A DNA stretch of 14,532 bases from a bacterium. GTDB lineage: Bacteria > Patescibacteriota > Minisyncoccia > Phycocordibacterales > UBA1550. The stretch lies in the NCBI GenBank assembly GCA_021823825.1, contig JAKANJ010000007.1:1-14532 (forward strand). The letters run 5' to 3'. Positions 5,023-12,471 of the stretch are shown piece by piece (the first letter of the stretch is position 1; the number at the start of each line of letters is the position of its first letter). The position numbers and the translations under genes were made by a program. Below the pieces are notes generated by a model. The model did not search any database. It saw only the letters and a program-made list of their open reading frames with translations, and was not told where the DNA came from.

Positions 5023-6771
5023 ATGAACGATCCACAACTTAAAAAAATAAAATTAAAAATTCATGGCATGCATTGCGCAAGCTGTGAGGTTCTCGTAGAA
5101 AGAAAATTAGGAAAGATTCCCGGTATTGAAAAAGTTCAAGTGAATCATGCAAATGGAAAAGCTGAGCTCGTCTGCACGGGTAGTCCTGATATTGAGGTAT
5201 TAAATGACCTTGTACGAGATGATGGCTACACGATAACATCATGGAGTGACCGCAGTAATGGAATGGACCGAATAGACAAGAATACGGTTATTGATTATCT
5301 GCAAATGGCTTTTATCGTGCTTGTACTTGTGGCGGTGTACTACTTTCTGAAACATCTTAATATTCTTCCGGAATTCTCCCTCTCCCAGCATATGAGCTAT
5401 GGAGTGATATTCCTTATTGGATTGTTTGCTGCGGTATCTTCATGTATTGCAGTAGTAGGAGGTCTCTTGCTTGCGCTTGCAACAAAATACAATGAAGCAA
5501 ATCCAGGGCTTACCGGGGTACAAAAATTTAAGCCCCATATATACTTCAATATCGGACGCATCGCTGGGTATACCATCTTTGGTGCAATTATTGGAGCACT
5601 TGGATCGGTACTAACGCTTTCACCAAGAGCAAACGGCTATCTCATGGTATTTGTAAGCATCGTTATGCTTATATTGGGGTTTCAGTTACTCAATCTTTTC
5701 CCAGGGTTGCGGAGGTTCACTCCCAAAATGCCAAAATTTATTAGTCACAAAATTCATGAAATGAGTGACAAAGATAATAAAAGCACTCCGTTCATTTTTG
5801 GGTCTCTAACCTTTTTTCTTCCCTGTGGTTTTACCCAAGCATTGCAATTATATGTTTTGGCGGTAGGGGATTGGAAAATTGGAGCATTAACAATGTTTAC
5901 CTTTGCGTTGGGCACCATGCCAGCATTGGTGTCTCTCTCTGCTCTCGCAAGTTTTGCCAAAGGCGCATTCCAAAAACATTTTTTGAGGGTTGCGGGCGTT
6001 ATGATTGTCCTCCTTTCTGTGTTCAACATTAATAATGGGTTGGCTCTTGCAGGGTACAATGTTGATTTTACCGCTATCTTCTCTGGCGCTTCAAATAGCA
6101 CTTTGGCCAATGAATCATCCGCACCAATTGTAGATGGAAAGCAGATTGTAAAAATGGTTGCAAGTGGATATACGTATACACCAAATGTCTTTACCGTTGT
6201 TGCAGGAATACCTGTGGAATGGGAGATAGATGGAGGGAACGCTTCTGGTTGCGGACGTGTACTTGTGATGCCTACTCTCGGCATTAGTAAATATTTACTG
6301 GGTGATGGGCAAATTACTACAATTGAGTTTACCCCAACAGAGACGGGAAGTATCCCATTCAATTGCAGTATGGGTATGATGACCAAAGGTTCTGAATTTA
6401 ATGTGATTCAGAATAGCGCGGGGATAATTGGTGCTCAGGTTGAAAATTCTCCAAACAGTACTGGTTCAGTATGTGATGCAACAACGGGCGCTTGTGCCAA
6501 CGCCCAAAAGCTTCACATCGAGGTTTCTGCAGAAAAAGGCGTATATCCAAGTACGTTTACTGCGAAAAAGGGAGTTCCTGTCGAACTGACTATAGATGAC
6601 AAAACTCCATTGAGCGGTTGTATGTCAATATGGGTGATACCAAAATATGGTATTACAATCCCCATGAACGGTACTATTACAAAAAATATATTTGTGCCCA
6701 CTGAAACGGGCGTGGTTAACATCACCTGTAGTATGGGGACAATACTTGCTAGAATTAATGTAACGAATTAA
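5023..6771 (+). CDS. HMA-SafE/DsbD_2-cupredoxin-cupredoxin fusion protein
   Basis: This 582-residue protein joins three kinds of module. Residues 8-75 are an HMA heavy-metal domain with GMHCASC (Cys18, Cys21). Residues of about 91-342 hold seven membrane segments of the SafE/DsbD_2 type, with one conserved Cys in each half: Cys141 in SSCIAVVGG and Cys268 in FLPCGFTQALQLYVLAVG. Two cupredoxin-like beta domains follow, at about 365-463 (Cys410, then CSMGM at 448-452) and 496-581 (Cys533, then CSMGT at 569-573). Seven segments put the HMA domain in the cytosol and both cupredoxins outside, so one chain could pass Cu(I) or electrons across the membrane. The second cupredoxin has Thr where the axial Met is expected. 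The gene starts 18 bases after its upstream neighbour and lies 5 bases before a free HMA gene. Confidence 0.85.
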   Translation: MNDPQLKKIKLKIHGMHCASCEVLVERKLGKIPGIEKVQVNHANGKAELVCTGSPDIEVLNDLVRDDGYTITSWSDRSNGMDRIDKNTVIDYLQMAFIVLVLVAVYYFLKHLNILPEFSLSQHMSYGVIFLIGLFAAVSSCIAVVGGLLLALATKYNEANPGLTGVQKFKPHIYFNIGRIAGYTIFGAIIGALGSVLTLSPRANGYLMVFVSIVMLILGFQLLNLFPGLRRFTPKMPKFISHKIHEMSDKDNKSTPFIFGSLTFFLPCGFTQALQLYVLAVGDWKIGALTMFTFALGTMPALVSLSALASFAKGAFQKHFLRVAGVMIVLLSVFNINNGLALAGYNVDFTAIFSGASNSTLANESSAPIVDGKQIVKMVASGYTYTPNVFTVVAGIPVEWEIDGGNASGCGRVLVMPTLGISKYLLGDGQITTIEFTPTETGSIPFNCSMGMMTKGSEFNVIQNSAGIIGAQVENSPNSTGSVCDATTGACANAQKLHIEVSAEKGVYPSTFTAKKGVPVELTIDDKTPLSGCMSIWVIPKYGITIPMNGTITKNIFVPTETGVVNITCSMGTILARINVTN

Positions 6772-6776
6772 AATTT

Positions 6777-6989
6777 ATGAGAACAATTGCCACGATAGAA
6801 GGGATACATTGCAGGTCTTGCAAGATTCTTATTGAAGATGTTTGTGGGGACATGGTAGGAGTACAATCATGTAACCTGGATTTAGAGACTGGTGGAATGG
6901 TCATTGAACACGATGAACGGTTTGACCAAAACAGGTTTAAAACAGAGATAGAGGAACTTGGTAAATATACGGTTAACATTAATTCATAA
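6777..6989 (+). CDS. Free-standing HMA-domain metallochaperone (CopZ-like)
   Basis: This is a 70-residue single HMA (ferredoxin-like) domain. The metal loop reads GIHCRSC, with Cys12 and Cys15; Ile replaces the Met usual before HCxxC. Two more cysteines, Cys23 and Cys32, are not typical of CopZ/Atx1 proteins. Proteins of this size bind Cu(I) in the cytosol and hand it to the HMA domains of P1B-ATPases. Here CopA is encoded two genes downstream and an HMA fusion just upstream, which supports that role. The gene begins 5 bases after the previous stop and ends 6 bases before the next start. The family call is firm; the identity of the metal comes from context. Confidence 0.85.
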   Translation: MRTIATIEGIHCRSCKILIEDVCGDMVGVQSCNLDLETGGMVIEHDERFDQNRFKTEIEELGKYTVNINS

Positions 6990-6995
6990 ATAAAT

Positions 6996-7355
6996 ATGAG
7001 CCCAGATAAAATAATTGTCGCGATAGTAAGTGTGTTGGGAATCGGATTTACGTATTGGTTTTTCCTTGGAAAAAATGATAAGGAATTTGTCGCATCAGAT
7101 TCCGTAGATATCATGGTTGACGGTGGTTACGAGCCAGAAGTCATATCAATCCTAAAAGGGAAAACAATAAAACTGAATTTTTTGCGCACCGACCCAACAA
7201 CCTGCTTGGAGGATGTTGTGCTGGGAGATTTTAAGGTGCGTGAACATCTACCGCTCAACAAAAAAGTAGTGATTGAGATTACCCCAGACAAAAAAGGTGA
7301 ATTTACCTATACCTGTGGAATGGGTATGTACCATGGCAAAATAATTGTAAAATAA
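6996..7355 (+). CDS. Membrane-anchored single-domain cupredoxin
   Basis: This is a 119-residue protein. One membrane segment (about 6-24) anchors a cupredoxin-like domain (about 36-119). Cys70 in TTCLEDVV and the C-terminal TCGMGMYHGKI box (Cys107, Met109, Met111, His113) fit the soft-metal site of the cupredoxin_1 type found with copper exporters and resistance proteins. It resembles the two domains in the fusion protein encoded upstream and keeps the full C-terminal motif. It probably accepts Cu outside the membrane, perhaps from CopA, whose gene starts 2 bases after this stop codon. Redox electron carriage is possible, but the Cys/Met-rich site points more to Cu binding. The AT-rich start region lacks a Shine-Dalgarno sequence. 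Confidence 0.85.
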   Translation: MSPDKIIVAIVSVLGIGFTYWFFLGKNDKEFVASDSVDIMVDGGYEPEVISILKGKTIKLNFLRTDPTTCLEDVVLGDFKVREHLPLNKKVVIEITPDKKGEFTYTCGMGMYHGKIIVK

Positions 7356-7357
7356 TT

Positions 7358-9589
7358 ATGAATGAGACAAAAAAAACATTTTCAGTAAAGGGTATGCATT
7401 GTGCGTCTTGTGTTGCAACGATTGAGCGCTCTCTAAAAAAAGTTGATGGTGTATCAAAAGCAACAGTCAATATTGCAACAGAGAAAGCAACGGTAACCTA
7501 TGATCCAGCAAAAGTTAGTGATGATAAGTTATATTCAGCGGTTTCAAATGTTGGGTATGAAGTTATTGTCAACGAGGAAATCAGGAGTGAAGACGAAGAA
7601 AAGGAGGAAAAAGTTCGTGAACTGCATGACCTGCGCTTGAAGGTGGCGGTCAGTCTCATACTTGGCTCCCTGCTTTTATGGGGTAGCTTTCCAGGCCTCA
7701 TGCAGACAGCGCCTCTTTTCTTGCGTGATTTTTGGGTGCAATTAATAATTGCTATCCCTGTTCAATTTTGGGCCGGTTTTACCTTCTACCGTGCCACTAT
7801 TTCAGCGCTTAAGCACAGAACTGCGAATATGGATACTTTAGTAGCTATTGGCACGACCGTTGCCTTTGCTTATTCTGCATTTGTCACCTTGTTCCCTCAA
7901 CTCGTAGTAAAGATAGGCATCGATCCTATGCCATACTTTGACACTGCTGCAATTATTATTGGGCTTATTTTGTTGGGTAGATATTTTGAAGCAAAAGCAA
8001 AAGCCGGTACCTCGGAAGCGATTAAAAAATTAATCGGAATGCAGGCAAAAACTGCTCGTGTTATTCGCGATGGTAAAGAAGTGGACATACCAATAGCAGA
8101 AGTAATTATTAACGACATTATACGAGTTCGTCCCGGAGAAAAGATACCTGTTGATGGCATTATCATAGAGGGGGACTCATCAATTGATGAATCAATGATT
8201 ACTGGCGAAAGTATGCCGACCGATAAAACTAACGGCGACATTGTGGTGGGCGCAACAATGAATAAGACTGGAAGTTTTATATTCAGGGCAACAAAAGTGG
8301 GGCAAGAAACAATGCTTGCTCAAATTATTAGATTGGTTCAGGAAGCCCAGGGGAGCAAAGCGCCTATTCAACGATTAGCTGACTTGGTCTCATCTTATTT
8401 TGTGCCAATAGTGCTGATGCTCGCAATCCTCACGTTTGCCGTTTGGTATATTTTTGGACCGGCGCCCACGTTATTGTTTGCGTTGCTTAATATGGTTGCG
8501 GTGCTAATCATCGCTTGTCCTTGTGCGATGGGCCTTGCGACACCGACAGCAATCATGGTTGGAACAGGAAAAGGCGCAGAGCATGGAATACTTATTAGAG
8601 ATGCCGAAAGTCTAGAAATTGCGCATAAAATTAATACAATTATCTTTGACAAGACGGGCACACTTACAAAAGGACAGCCTGAGGTAACTGATGTTATCCC
8701 TTTTGGAGCAATTGACCCTAATGAACTATTGCGAATTGCAGGTTCAATTGAGAAGGGATCGGAGCACTCGCTTGCAGAGGCGGTTACAAAATCTGCTGAG
8801 GCAAAACAGCTCGCTTTATCAAAAGTTGAAAAATTCCAAGCTATCCCTGGCCATGGAGTAGAGGGGGTAATCGATGACAAGAAAATTACCTTTGGGAATA
8901 AACGCTTAATGGATAAAGAAAGTATTGATACGGAAAATGCGAACGAAGAAATTGGCAAATTGGAAACAGCAGGGAAGACCGTTATGCTACTTGCCTATGA
9001 TAAGGAGCTTGTTGGCCTGATCGCTGTTGCAGATGTTATTAAAGAAAGTGCTCGGGACGGGATCATTGCTCTTCAAAATCTTGGTATCGAAGTGGTCATG
9101 ATTACGGGCGACAATAAAAGGACTGCGGATGCTATCGGGAGGAAACTCGGTATCACAAGGGTTCTCGCAGAGGTTCTTCCTGACGGAAAGGAAGCCGAGG
9201 TGCGCAAAATTCAAACTGAAGGACGTGTTGTGGCGATGGTTGGTGATGGTATAAACGATGCGCCCGCCCTCGCTGCTGCTGACGTCGGAATCGCTATGGG
9301 GACTGGCACAGATGTCGCTATTGAGGCAGCTGACATCACTCTTATCAGCAAAGATTTGAAATCAGTAGCAGCTGCAATAACGTTATCAAAAAAAACAATG
9401 CGTACTATTCGCGTTAACTTATTTTGGGCGTTTGGCTATAATATCATCCTGATACCTGTTGCGATGGGTGCGCTATACCCATTTCTCCATGTTCTTTTAA
9501 ACCCTATTTTTGCATCAGTTGCGATGGCCACAAGTTCAATTTCCGTGGTATCAAACTCACTACTACTTAAAAACAAGAAAATAGTTTAA
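7358..9589 (+). CDS. copA: Cu(I)-exporting P1B-type ATPase
   Basis: This 743-residue protein has the full set of P1B-1 motifs. They are an N-terminal HMA domain with GMHCASC (Cys15, Cys18), TGES (282-285) in the actuator domain, the membrane CPC site (387-389), DKTGTLT with phosphorylated Asp431, and GDGINDAP (629-636). The late membrane segments carry FWAFGYN and MATSSISVVSN, whose Tyr-Asn and Met-Ser-Ser residues mark Cu(I) specificity. It uses ATP to move Cu(I) out of the cytosol. The nucleotide-domain motif reads SEHS (468-471) in place of the usual SEHP; the ATP-contacting His470 is kept. It is the last gene of the long unit: it starts 2 bases after the cupredoxin gene and is followed by a strong terminator. 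Ag(I) could also be carried. Confidence 0.96.
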   Translation: MNETKKTFSVKGMHCASCVATIERSLKKVDGVSKATVNIATEKATVTYDPAKVSDDKLYSAVSNVGYEVIVNEEIRSEDEEKEEKVRELHDLRLKVAVSLILGSLLLWGSFPGLMQTAPLFLRDFWVQLIIAIPVQFWAGFTFYRATISALKHRTANMDTLVAIGTTVAFAYSAFVTLFPQLVVKIGIDPMPYFDTAAIIIGLILLGRYFEAKAKAGTSEAIKKLIGMQAKTARVIRDGKEVDIPIAEVIINDIIRVRPGEKIPVDGIIIEGDSSIDESMITGESMPTDKTNGDIVVGATMNKTGSFIFRATKVGQETMLAQIIRLVQEAQGSKAPIQRLADLVSSYFVPIVLMLAILTFAVWYIFGPAPTLLFALLNMVAVLIIACPCAMGLATPTAIMVGTGKGAEHGILIRDAESLEIAHKINTIIFDKTGTLTKGQPEVTDVIPFGAIDPNELLRIAGSIEKGSEHSLAEAVTKSAEAKQLALSKVEKFQAIPGHGVEGVIDDKKITFGNKRLMDKESIDTENANEEIGKLETAGKTVMLLAYDKELVGLIAVADVIKESARDGIIALQNLGIEVVMITGDNKRTADAIGRKLGITRVLAEVLPDGKEAEVRKIQTEGRVVAMVGDGINDAPALAAADVGIAMGTGTDVAIEAADITLISKDLKSVAAAITLSKKTMRTIRVNLFWAFGYNIILIPVAMGALYPFLHVLLNPIFASVAMATSSISVVSNSLLLKNKKIV

Positions 9590-9619
9590 AATAGTACTCG
9601 GATATAGTACAAATATTAT

Positions 9620-9655
9620 AAACAAGAAGCCGCCCGAATGGGCGGCTTCTTGTTT
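9620..9655 (+). terminator. Intrinsic terminator after copA, possibly bidirectional
   Basis: Sixteen perfectly paired bases (9620-9635 with 9640-9655) surround a GAAT loop, and the right arm runs into a T5 tract (9653-9657). It starts 30 bases after the copA stop. The left flank is A/T-rich, so the same stem could also stop transcripts from the small minus-strand gene that converges on it. Confidence 0.9.
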
Positions 9656-9670
9656 TTAACCCCGCACTTG

Positions 9671-9811
9671 CTATTTTTTAGAAATATTTTGCCAAAGCCA
9701 AATGCCTACGAGAACGAGATCAAACAGGACTACTACGCCAATAACAGCACCAATTACTCCTAACCCACTCATCATTCCTAGCCCTTCATACCCATATCCA
9801 TATCCCATCAT
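9671..9811 (-). CDS. 46-residue Gly/Tyr/Met-rich membrane protein
   Basis: On the minus strand, an ATG at 9811-9809 opens a frame of 46 codons ending in TAG (9673-9671). The N-terminus is rich in Met, Gly and Tyr (MMGYGYGYEGLGMMSGLG). A single hydrophobic segment follows (about residues 16-40), then a basic end, ISKK. I recall similar tiny Met/Gly-rich membrane proteins near copper genes in CPR genomes, and four N-terminal Met could bind Cu(I). The gene converges with copA across a shared terminator and diverges from the MacAB-like genes. There is no Shine-Dalgarno sequence; a Met at residue 2 is an alternative start. It is short, so chance is not excluded, but its composition and its position between a terminator and a promoter region favour a real gene. 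Confidence 0.6.
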   Translation of the reverse strand: MMGYGYGYEGLGMMSGLGVIGAVIGVVVLFDLVLVGIWLWQNISKK

Positions 9812-9833
9812 AAATTTTAAGTAAATAGTTCCA

Positions 9834-9854
9834 CGGCACGCACAAGGCGTGTCG
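9834..9854 (-). promoter_or_regulatory. Hairpin in the leader of the small minus-strand gene
   Basis: CGGCACGC (9834-9841) and GCGTGTCG (9847-9854) pair around a 5-base loop, with one non-Watson-Crick position. It would lie in the leader about 23 bases before the minus-strand ATG. No T tract follows on either strand, so I read it as a leader structure or protein site and not a terminator. Confidence 0.3.
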
Positions 9855-9881
9855 ATGAATAAAAAGTTCGACTAGCTGATA

Positions 9882-9899
9882 ATAGATTCATCTATACCA
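9882..9899 (-). promoter_or_regulatory. Candidate extended -10 promoter and palindrome (minus strand)
   Basis: Read on the minus strand, TGGTATAGA (9899-9891) is an extended -10 element, TGn followed by TATAGA. It overlaps a perfect 14-base palindrome, ATAGATTCATCTAT (9882-9895), a plausible operator. The -35 region is weak and falls on the left arm of a separate dyad (9913-9921). Transcription would begin near 9884 and run towards the 46-residue gene. Confidence 0.35.
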
Positions 9900-9912
9900 T
9901 AACCCTCTTATA

Positions 9913-9963
9913 GGATAACTCTATGGGTTGTCTGTGTCTATACTTGCCCAAAAGGAGTTATCC
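9913..9963 (+). promoter_or_regulatory. Two-part inverted repeat between divergent genes
   Basis: GGATAACTC (9913-9921) is perfectly repeated in inverse as GAGTTATCC (9955-9963). Just inside, TGGG (9924-9927) and CCCA (9947-9950) form a second matched pair. The element ends 12 bases before a perfect TATAAT (9976-9981) that has no good -35 box, the position expected of an activator or repressor site. It may control both divergent units. Confidence 0.4.
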
Positions 9964-9974
9964 ACTTGGGCCCC

Positions 9975-10002
9975 TTATAATATTCCCCAATGGGTATATG
10001 AT
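9975..10002 (+). promoter_or_regulatory. Candidate promoter(s) of the MacAB-like unit
   Basis: Two -10 candidates are seen: TATAAT at 9976-9981 without a recognisable -35 box, and TATGAT at 9997-10002 with a weak TTATAA 16 bases upstream (9975-9980). The second would start transcription near 10008, about 5 bases before the ATG at 10013, repeating the near-leaderless arrangement at 1449. The surrounding C4 and G3 tracts (9971-9974, 9985-9988, 9992-9994) could be part of an operator. Confidence 0.4.
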
Positions 10003-10012
10003 ATAAGAGTAC

Positions 10013-11581
10013 ATGCGAAAAGTCTCATATTATATTGTTGCAATTGTGGTGATGGGAATTGCTACTGCATCTTTTTGGACTTATCTTCGCTACTTCAAAA
10101 GCGTTGAACAGCCTTTCCTTTATTTTAGTGTTGATCGTGGCGATATTCAGGAGGCCGTTAAGGTGAGAAGCGAGGTTGTCTCTCAAAAAACATTTGACCT
10201 AGAGTTTCCATTTTCTGGTACAGTGGAGACGGTCTACGCTCACGAAGGAGATATTGTCTTGCCTGGGCAACTTTTAATGAAGCTCAACACAAAGGATTTT
10301 GAGATACAGGCAGAGCAACTGCAGGCGGTTGTTTCGGAGAGGAAGGCCGATCTTGCAAAGATCGAGGCTGGTGCCACTGCAGACCAGGTCAATGTTTCGC
10401 GGTCACGGCTTTCTAGTGCGCAGATAGCAGCAATAGAGGCTGAGAAAAATCTAGTTGATAAGATCAAAGATGCGTATACAAAATCAGATGATGCAATACG
10501 AGCAAAAACTGACCAACTTTTTGATAACCCCCGTAGTTCAACACCTGCTCTAAATATTCCCGCTGATAGCCAAACCAAGATAACCCTGGATTTCCAAAGA
10601 TTGACACTGGAGTCAACACTGAACAACTGGAGCGCATCACTTGCAAATATTTCTACCATAGCAAGTAGTACCGTAGATTACACAAATATAGCGAAGCAAA
10701 ATTTGGCATCAATCTCAGAATTCTTAAACATAATTTCTCCTTCTGTAAACAATCTTGTAGCAAATGCAAATTTGTCGCAAGCAACGATTGATTCATACAA
10801 GTCAAATATTTCTGCAGCGAGAACAAGCATCAATGCTGCAATCGCAAACCTTGTCGCCGCTGAGGAGAAGTCGCAATTGGCTGCTGCAAATGTAACATTA
10901 GCGCAAAGCGAACTAAATCTTGAACTTGGGGCTCCTCGCGTTGAGGATGTTGCCGCTGCGGAGGCTCGGCTCAAAGAGTCTCAAAGCGCGCTTGATGCAG
11001 TTAATGAGCAAATAAGTAAATCACTATTAACCTCACCAGTAACTGGAAAAATCGTAAAAATAAATTATGAGGTTGGTGAGGTCTTCCGCCCAGGGCAGGC
11101 TGCTATTTCACTTGTTGCCGGTGGATATAAGCTTCAAGCTGATGTTTCAGAGTTGGATATTGCAAAGGTGCATGAATCTGATACGAACAACGTGCAGATC
11201 GAGCTTGACGCTTTCCCGGGTCAAAAATTTTGGGGAAGAGTTATGTCAGTCGACCCACAGGAGGTTATTAAAACTGAAGATAAATATTACCGAGTCAATA
11301 TAGCGTTTGATGCCCCCGACATCCTTTTGAGACCAGGGATGAGTGCGGACGCAACAATCCTTTCTGGTTTAAAGAAAAATGTTTTACGAGTGTCAGAGCT
11401 GGCAATTTACACGGACGGGAAAAATAAATATGTTAAAGCACTTTTGCCCGGCCTCGATAAAGCTGCCTCAAATAAGTCTACACAAATTACGGAGGTACAA
11501 ACAGGTATTTCGGATGGAGAATTTGTAGAAATTCTAGGGGGTTTGCAAGAAGGACAGGTGGTTGTTGCATCTGCGGAATAA
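10013..11581 (+). CDS. HlyD/MacA-type adaptor protein of an ABC exporter
   Basis: This 522-residue protein has an N-terminal membrane anchor (about 5-25) and two half-motifs of a lipoyl-like barrel: FSGTVETVYAHEGDIVLPGQ (68-87) and TSPVTGKIVKINYEVGEVF (340-358). Between them lies a long helical hairpin. A beta-barrel and membrane-proximal region follow (about 372-520). MacA is about 370 residues; the excess here is mainly a helical insert of about 130 residues (150-285) beginning KIKDAYTKSDDAIRAKTDQL, which I have come across in other CPR HlyD-like proteins. Such adaptors link an inner-membrane transporter to the outside, but CPR cells are thought to lack an outer membrane. The gene heads an operon with a YHS-ABC ATPase (4-base gap) and a MacB-like permease. 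Confidence 0.85.
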   Translation: MRKVSYYIVAIVVMGIATASFWTYLRYFKSVEQPFLYFSVDRGDIQEAVKVRSEVVSQKTFDLEFPFSGTVETVYAHEGDIVLPGQLLMKLNTKDFEIQAEQLQAVVSERKADLAKIEAGATADQVNVSRSRLSSAQIAAIEAEKNLVDKIKDAYTKSDDAIRAKTDQLFDNPRSSTPALNIPADSQTKITLDFQRLTLESTLNNWSASLANISTIASSTVDYTNIAKQNLASISEFLNIISPSVNNLVANANLSQATIDSYKSNISAARTSINAAIANLVAAEEKSQLAAANVTLAQSELNLELGAPRVEDVAAAEARLKESQSALDAVNEQISKSLLTSPVTGKIVKINYEVGEVFRPGQAAISLVAGGYKLQADVSELDIAKVHESDTNNVQIELDAFPGQKFWGRVMSVDPQEVIKTEDKYYRVNIAFDAPDILLRPGMSADATILSGLKKNVLRVSELAIYTDGKNKYVKALLPGLDKAASNKSTQITEVQTGISDGEFVEILGGLQEGQVVVASAE

Positions 11582-11585
11582 CACT

Positions 11586-12470
11586 ATGGAAAAAATGCAC
11601 AATGAAGACACCGTGCGCAAAGTAGAACGGCGAGATCCTGTGTGTGGTATGGACCTATCGGAGTACTTGGAATTTGTTGAAATAGAAAATCAAGAAAACA
11701 AATTTTATTTTTGCAGCGACATTTGTGCAAAGCGTTTTAAGACAAACCCAAAAAAATTTCAGGGAGAGCCGTTAATCCATTTGCATGATGTTTGGAAAGT
11801 TTTTGGTAGAGGAGATGTCGCAACCAAGGTATTGCGTGGTATCAATGTTCACATTTGGGGTGGCGATTTTACGGCGATTATTGGGGCAAGCGGCTCTGGG
11901 AAAAGCACCCTGCTTAATATGATAGGTTTGCTCGACAACCCTTCCTCCGGTGGGCTATTTTTGGAAGGTAAAGATATCTCCAAAACTACTGACGATGAAC
12001 GGGCAATTTTGCGATCAAAAAAATTTGGATTTGTGTTTCAGCAATACAACCTTGTTCCCTGGTTGACCGCATATGATAATGCAATTTTGCCACTCATTTT
12101 TTCAGGTTCTGATAGCAGGGAAAAAAGAGAAAGCACAAGAAAGCATTTTGAAAATATTGGTCTTGTGGAAAGAATGGACCACCACCCAACAGAACTTTCT
12201 GGTGGAGAGCAACAACGCGTAGCTCTGCTTAGAGCGCTTGCCAACGATCCAGAAATAATTATTGGTGACGAGCCGACGGGGAATCTTGATTCAACAACAG
12301 GCAATAAAATTTTAGAAATGCTTATTGACTTTAATAAAAGAGAGGGAAAGACGCTTATTATTGTGACCCATGATGCAGACATTGCTGAACGAGCTGATCA
12401 AATCATTACACTAAAGGACGGTAAAACAATCCCTGGCCATTTGTATCACAGGAAAATATATACTGAATAA
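11586..12470 (+). CDS. ABC ATPase (MacB/LolD type) with N-terminal YHS domain
   Basis: This encodes 294 residues from the ATG at 11586, 4 bases after the adaptor stop. An in-frame ATG at 11562 would overlap the adaptor gene and adds nothing recognisable. Residues of about 15-58 form a YHS metal-binding domain: RRDPVCGMDL with Cys20, then FYFCSDICAKRF with Cys43 and Cys47. The ATPase follows with all motifs: Walker A GASGSGKST (100-108), Q-loop Gln152, signature LSGGEQQR (204-211), Walker B IIIGDEP (224-230) and H-loop His262. It belongs to the LolD/MacB/FtsE-like group that powers export or mechanotransmission with FtsX-type permeases. YHS domains are usually found in Cu/Ag ATPases and small metal proteins; the fusion suggests that transport is metal-linked. 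The permease gene starts 1 base after this stop. Confidence 0.9.
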   Translation: MEKMHNEDTVRKVERRDPVCGMDLSEYLEFVEIENQENKFYFCSDICAKRFKTNPKKFQGEPLIHLHDVWKVFGRGDVATKVLRGINVHIWGGDFTAIIGASGSGKSTLLNMIGLLDNPSSGGLFLEGKDISKTTDDERAILRSKKFGFVFQQYNLVPWLTAYDNAILPLIFSGSDSREKRESTRKHFENIGLVERMDHHPTELSGGEQQRVALLRALANDPEIIIGDEPTGNLDSTTGNKILEMLIDFNKREGKTLIIVTHDADIAERADQIITLKDGKTIPGHLYHRKIYTE

Positions 12471-12471
12471 T

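Noticed and set aside
5754..6386. Long minus-strand open frame opposite the HMA-SafE-cupredoxin gene
   Set aside because: It is fully antisense to a well-supported gene, has no recognisable domain, and reads as a shadow of the coding strand; other minus-strand frames opposite genes were set aside for the same reason.
9834..9854. Hairpin near the small minus-strand gene as a terminator
   Set aside because: No T tract follows it on either strand, and it lies upstream, not downstream, of the nearest gene.
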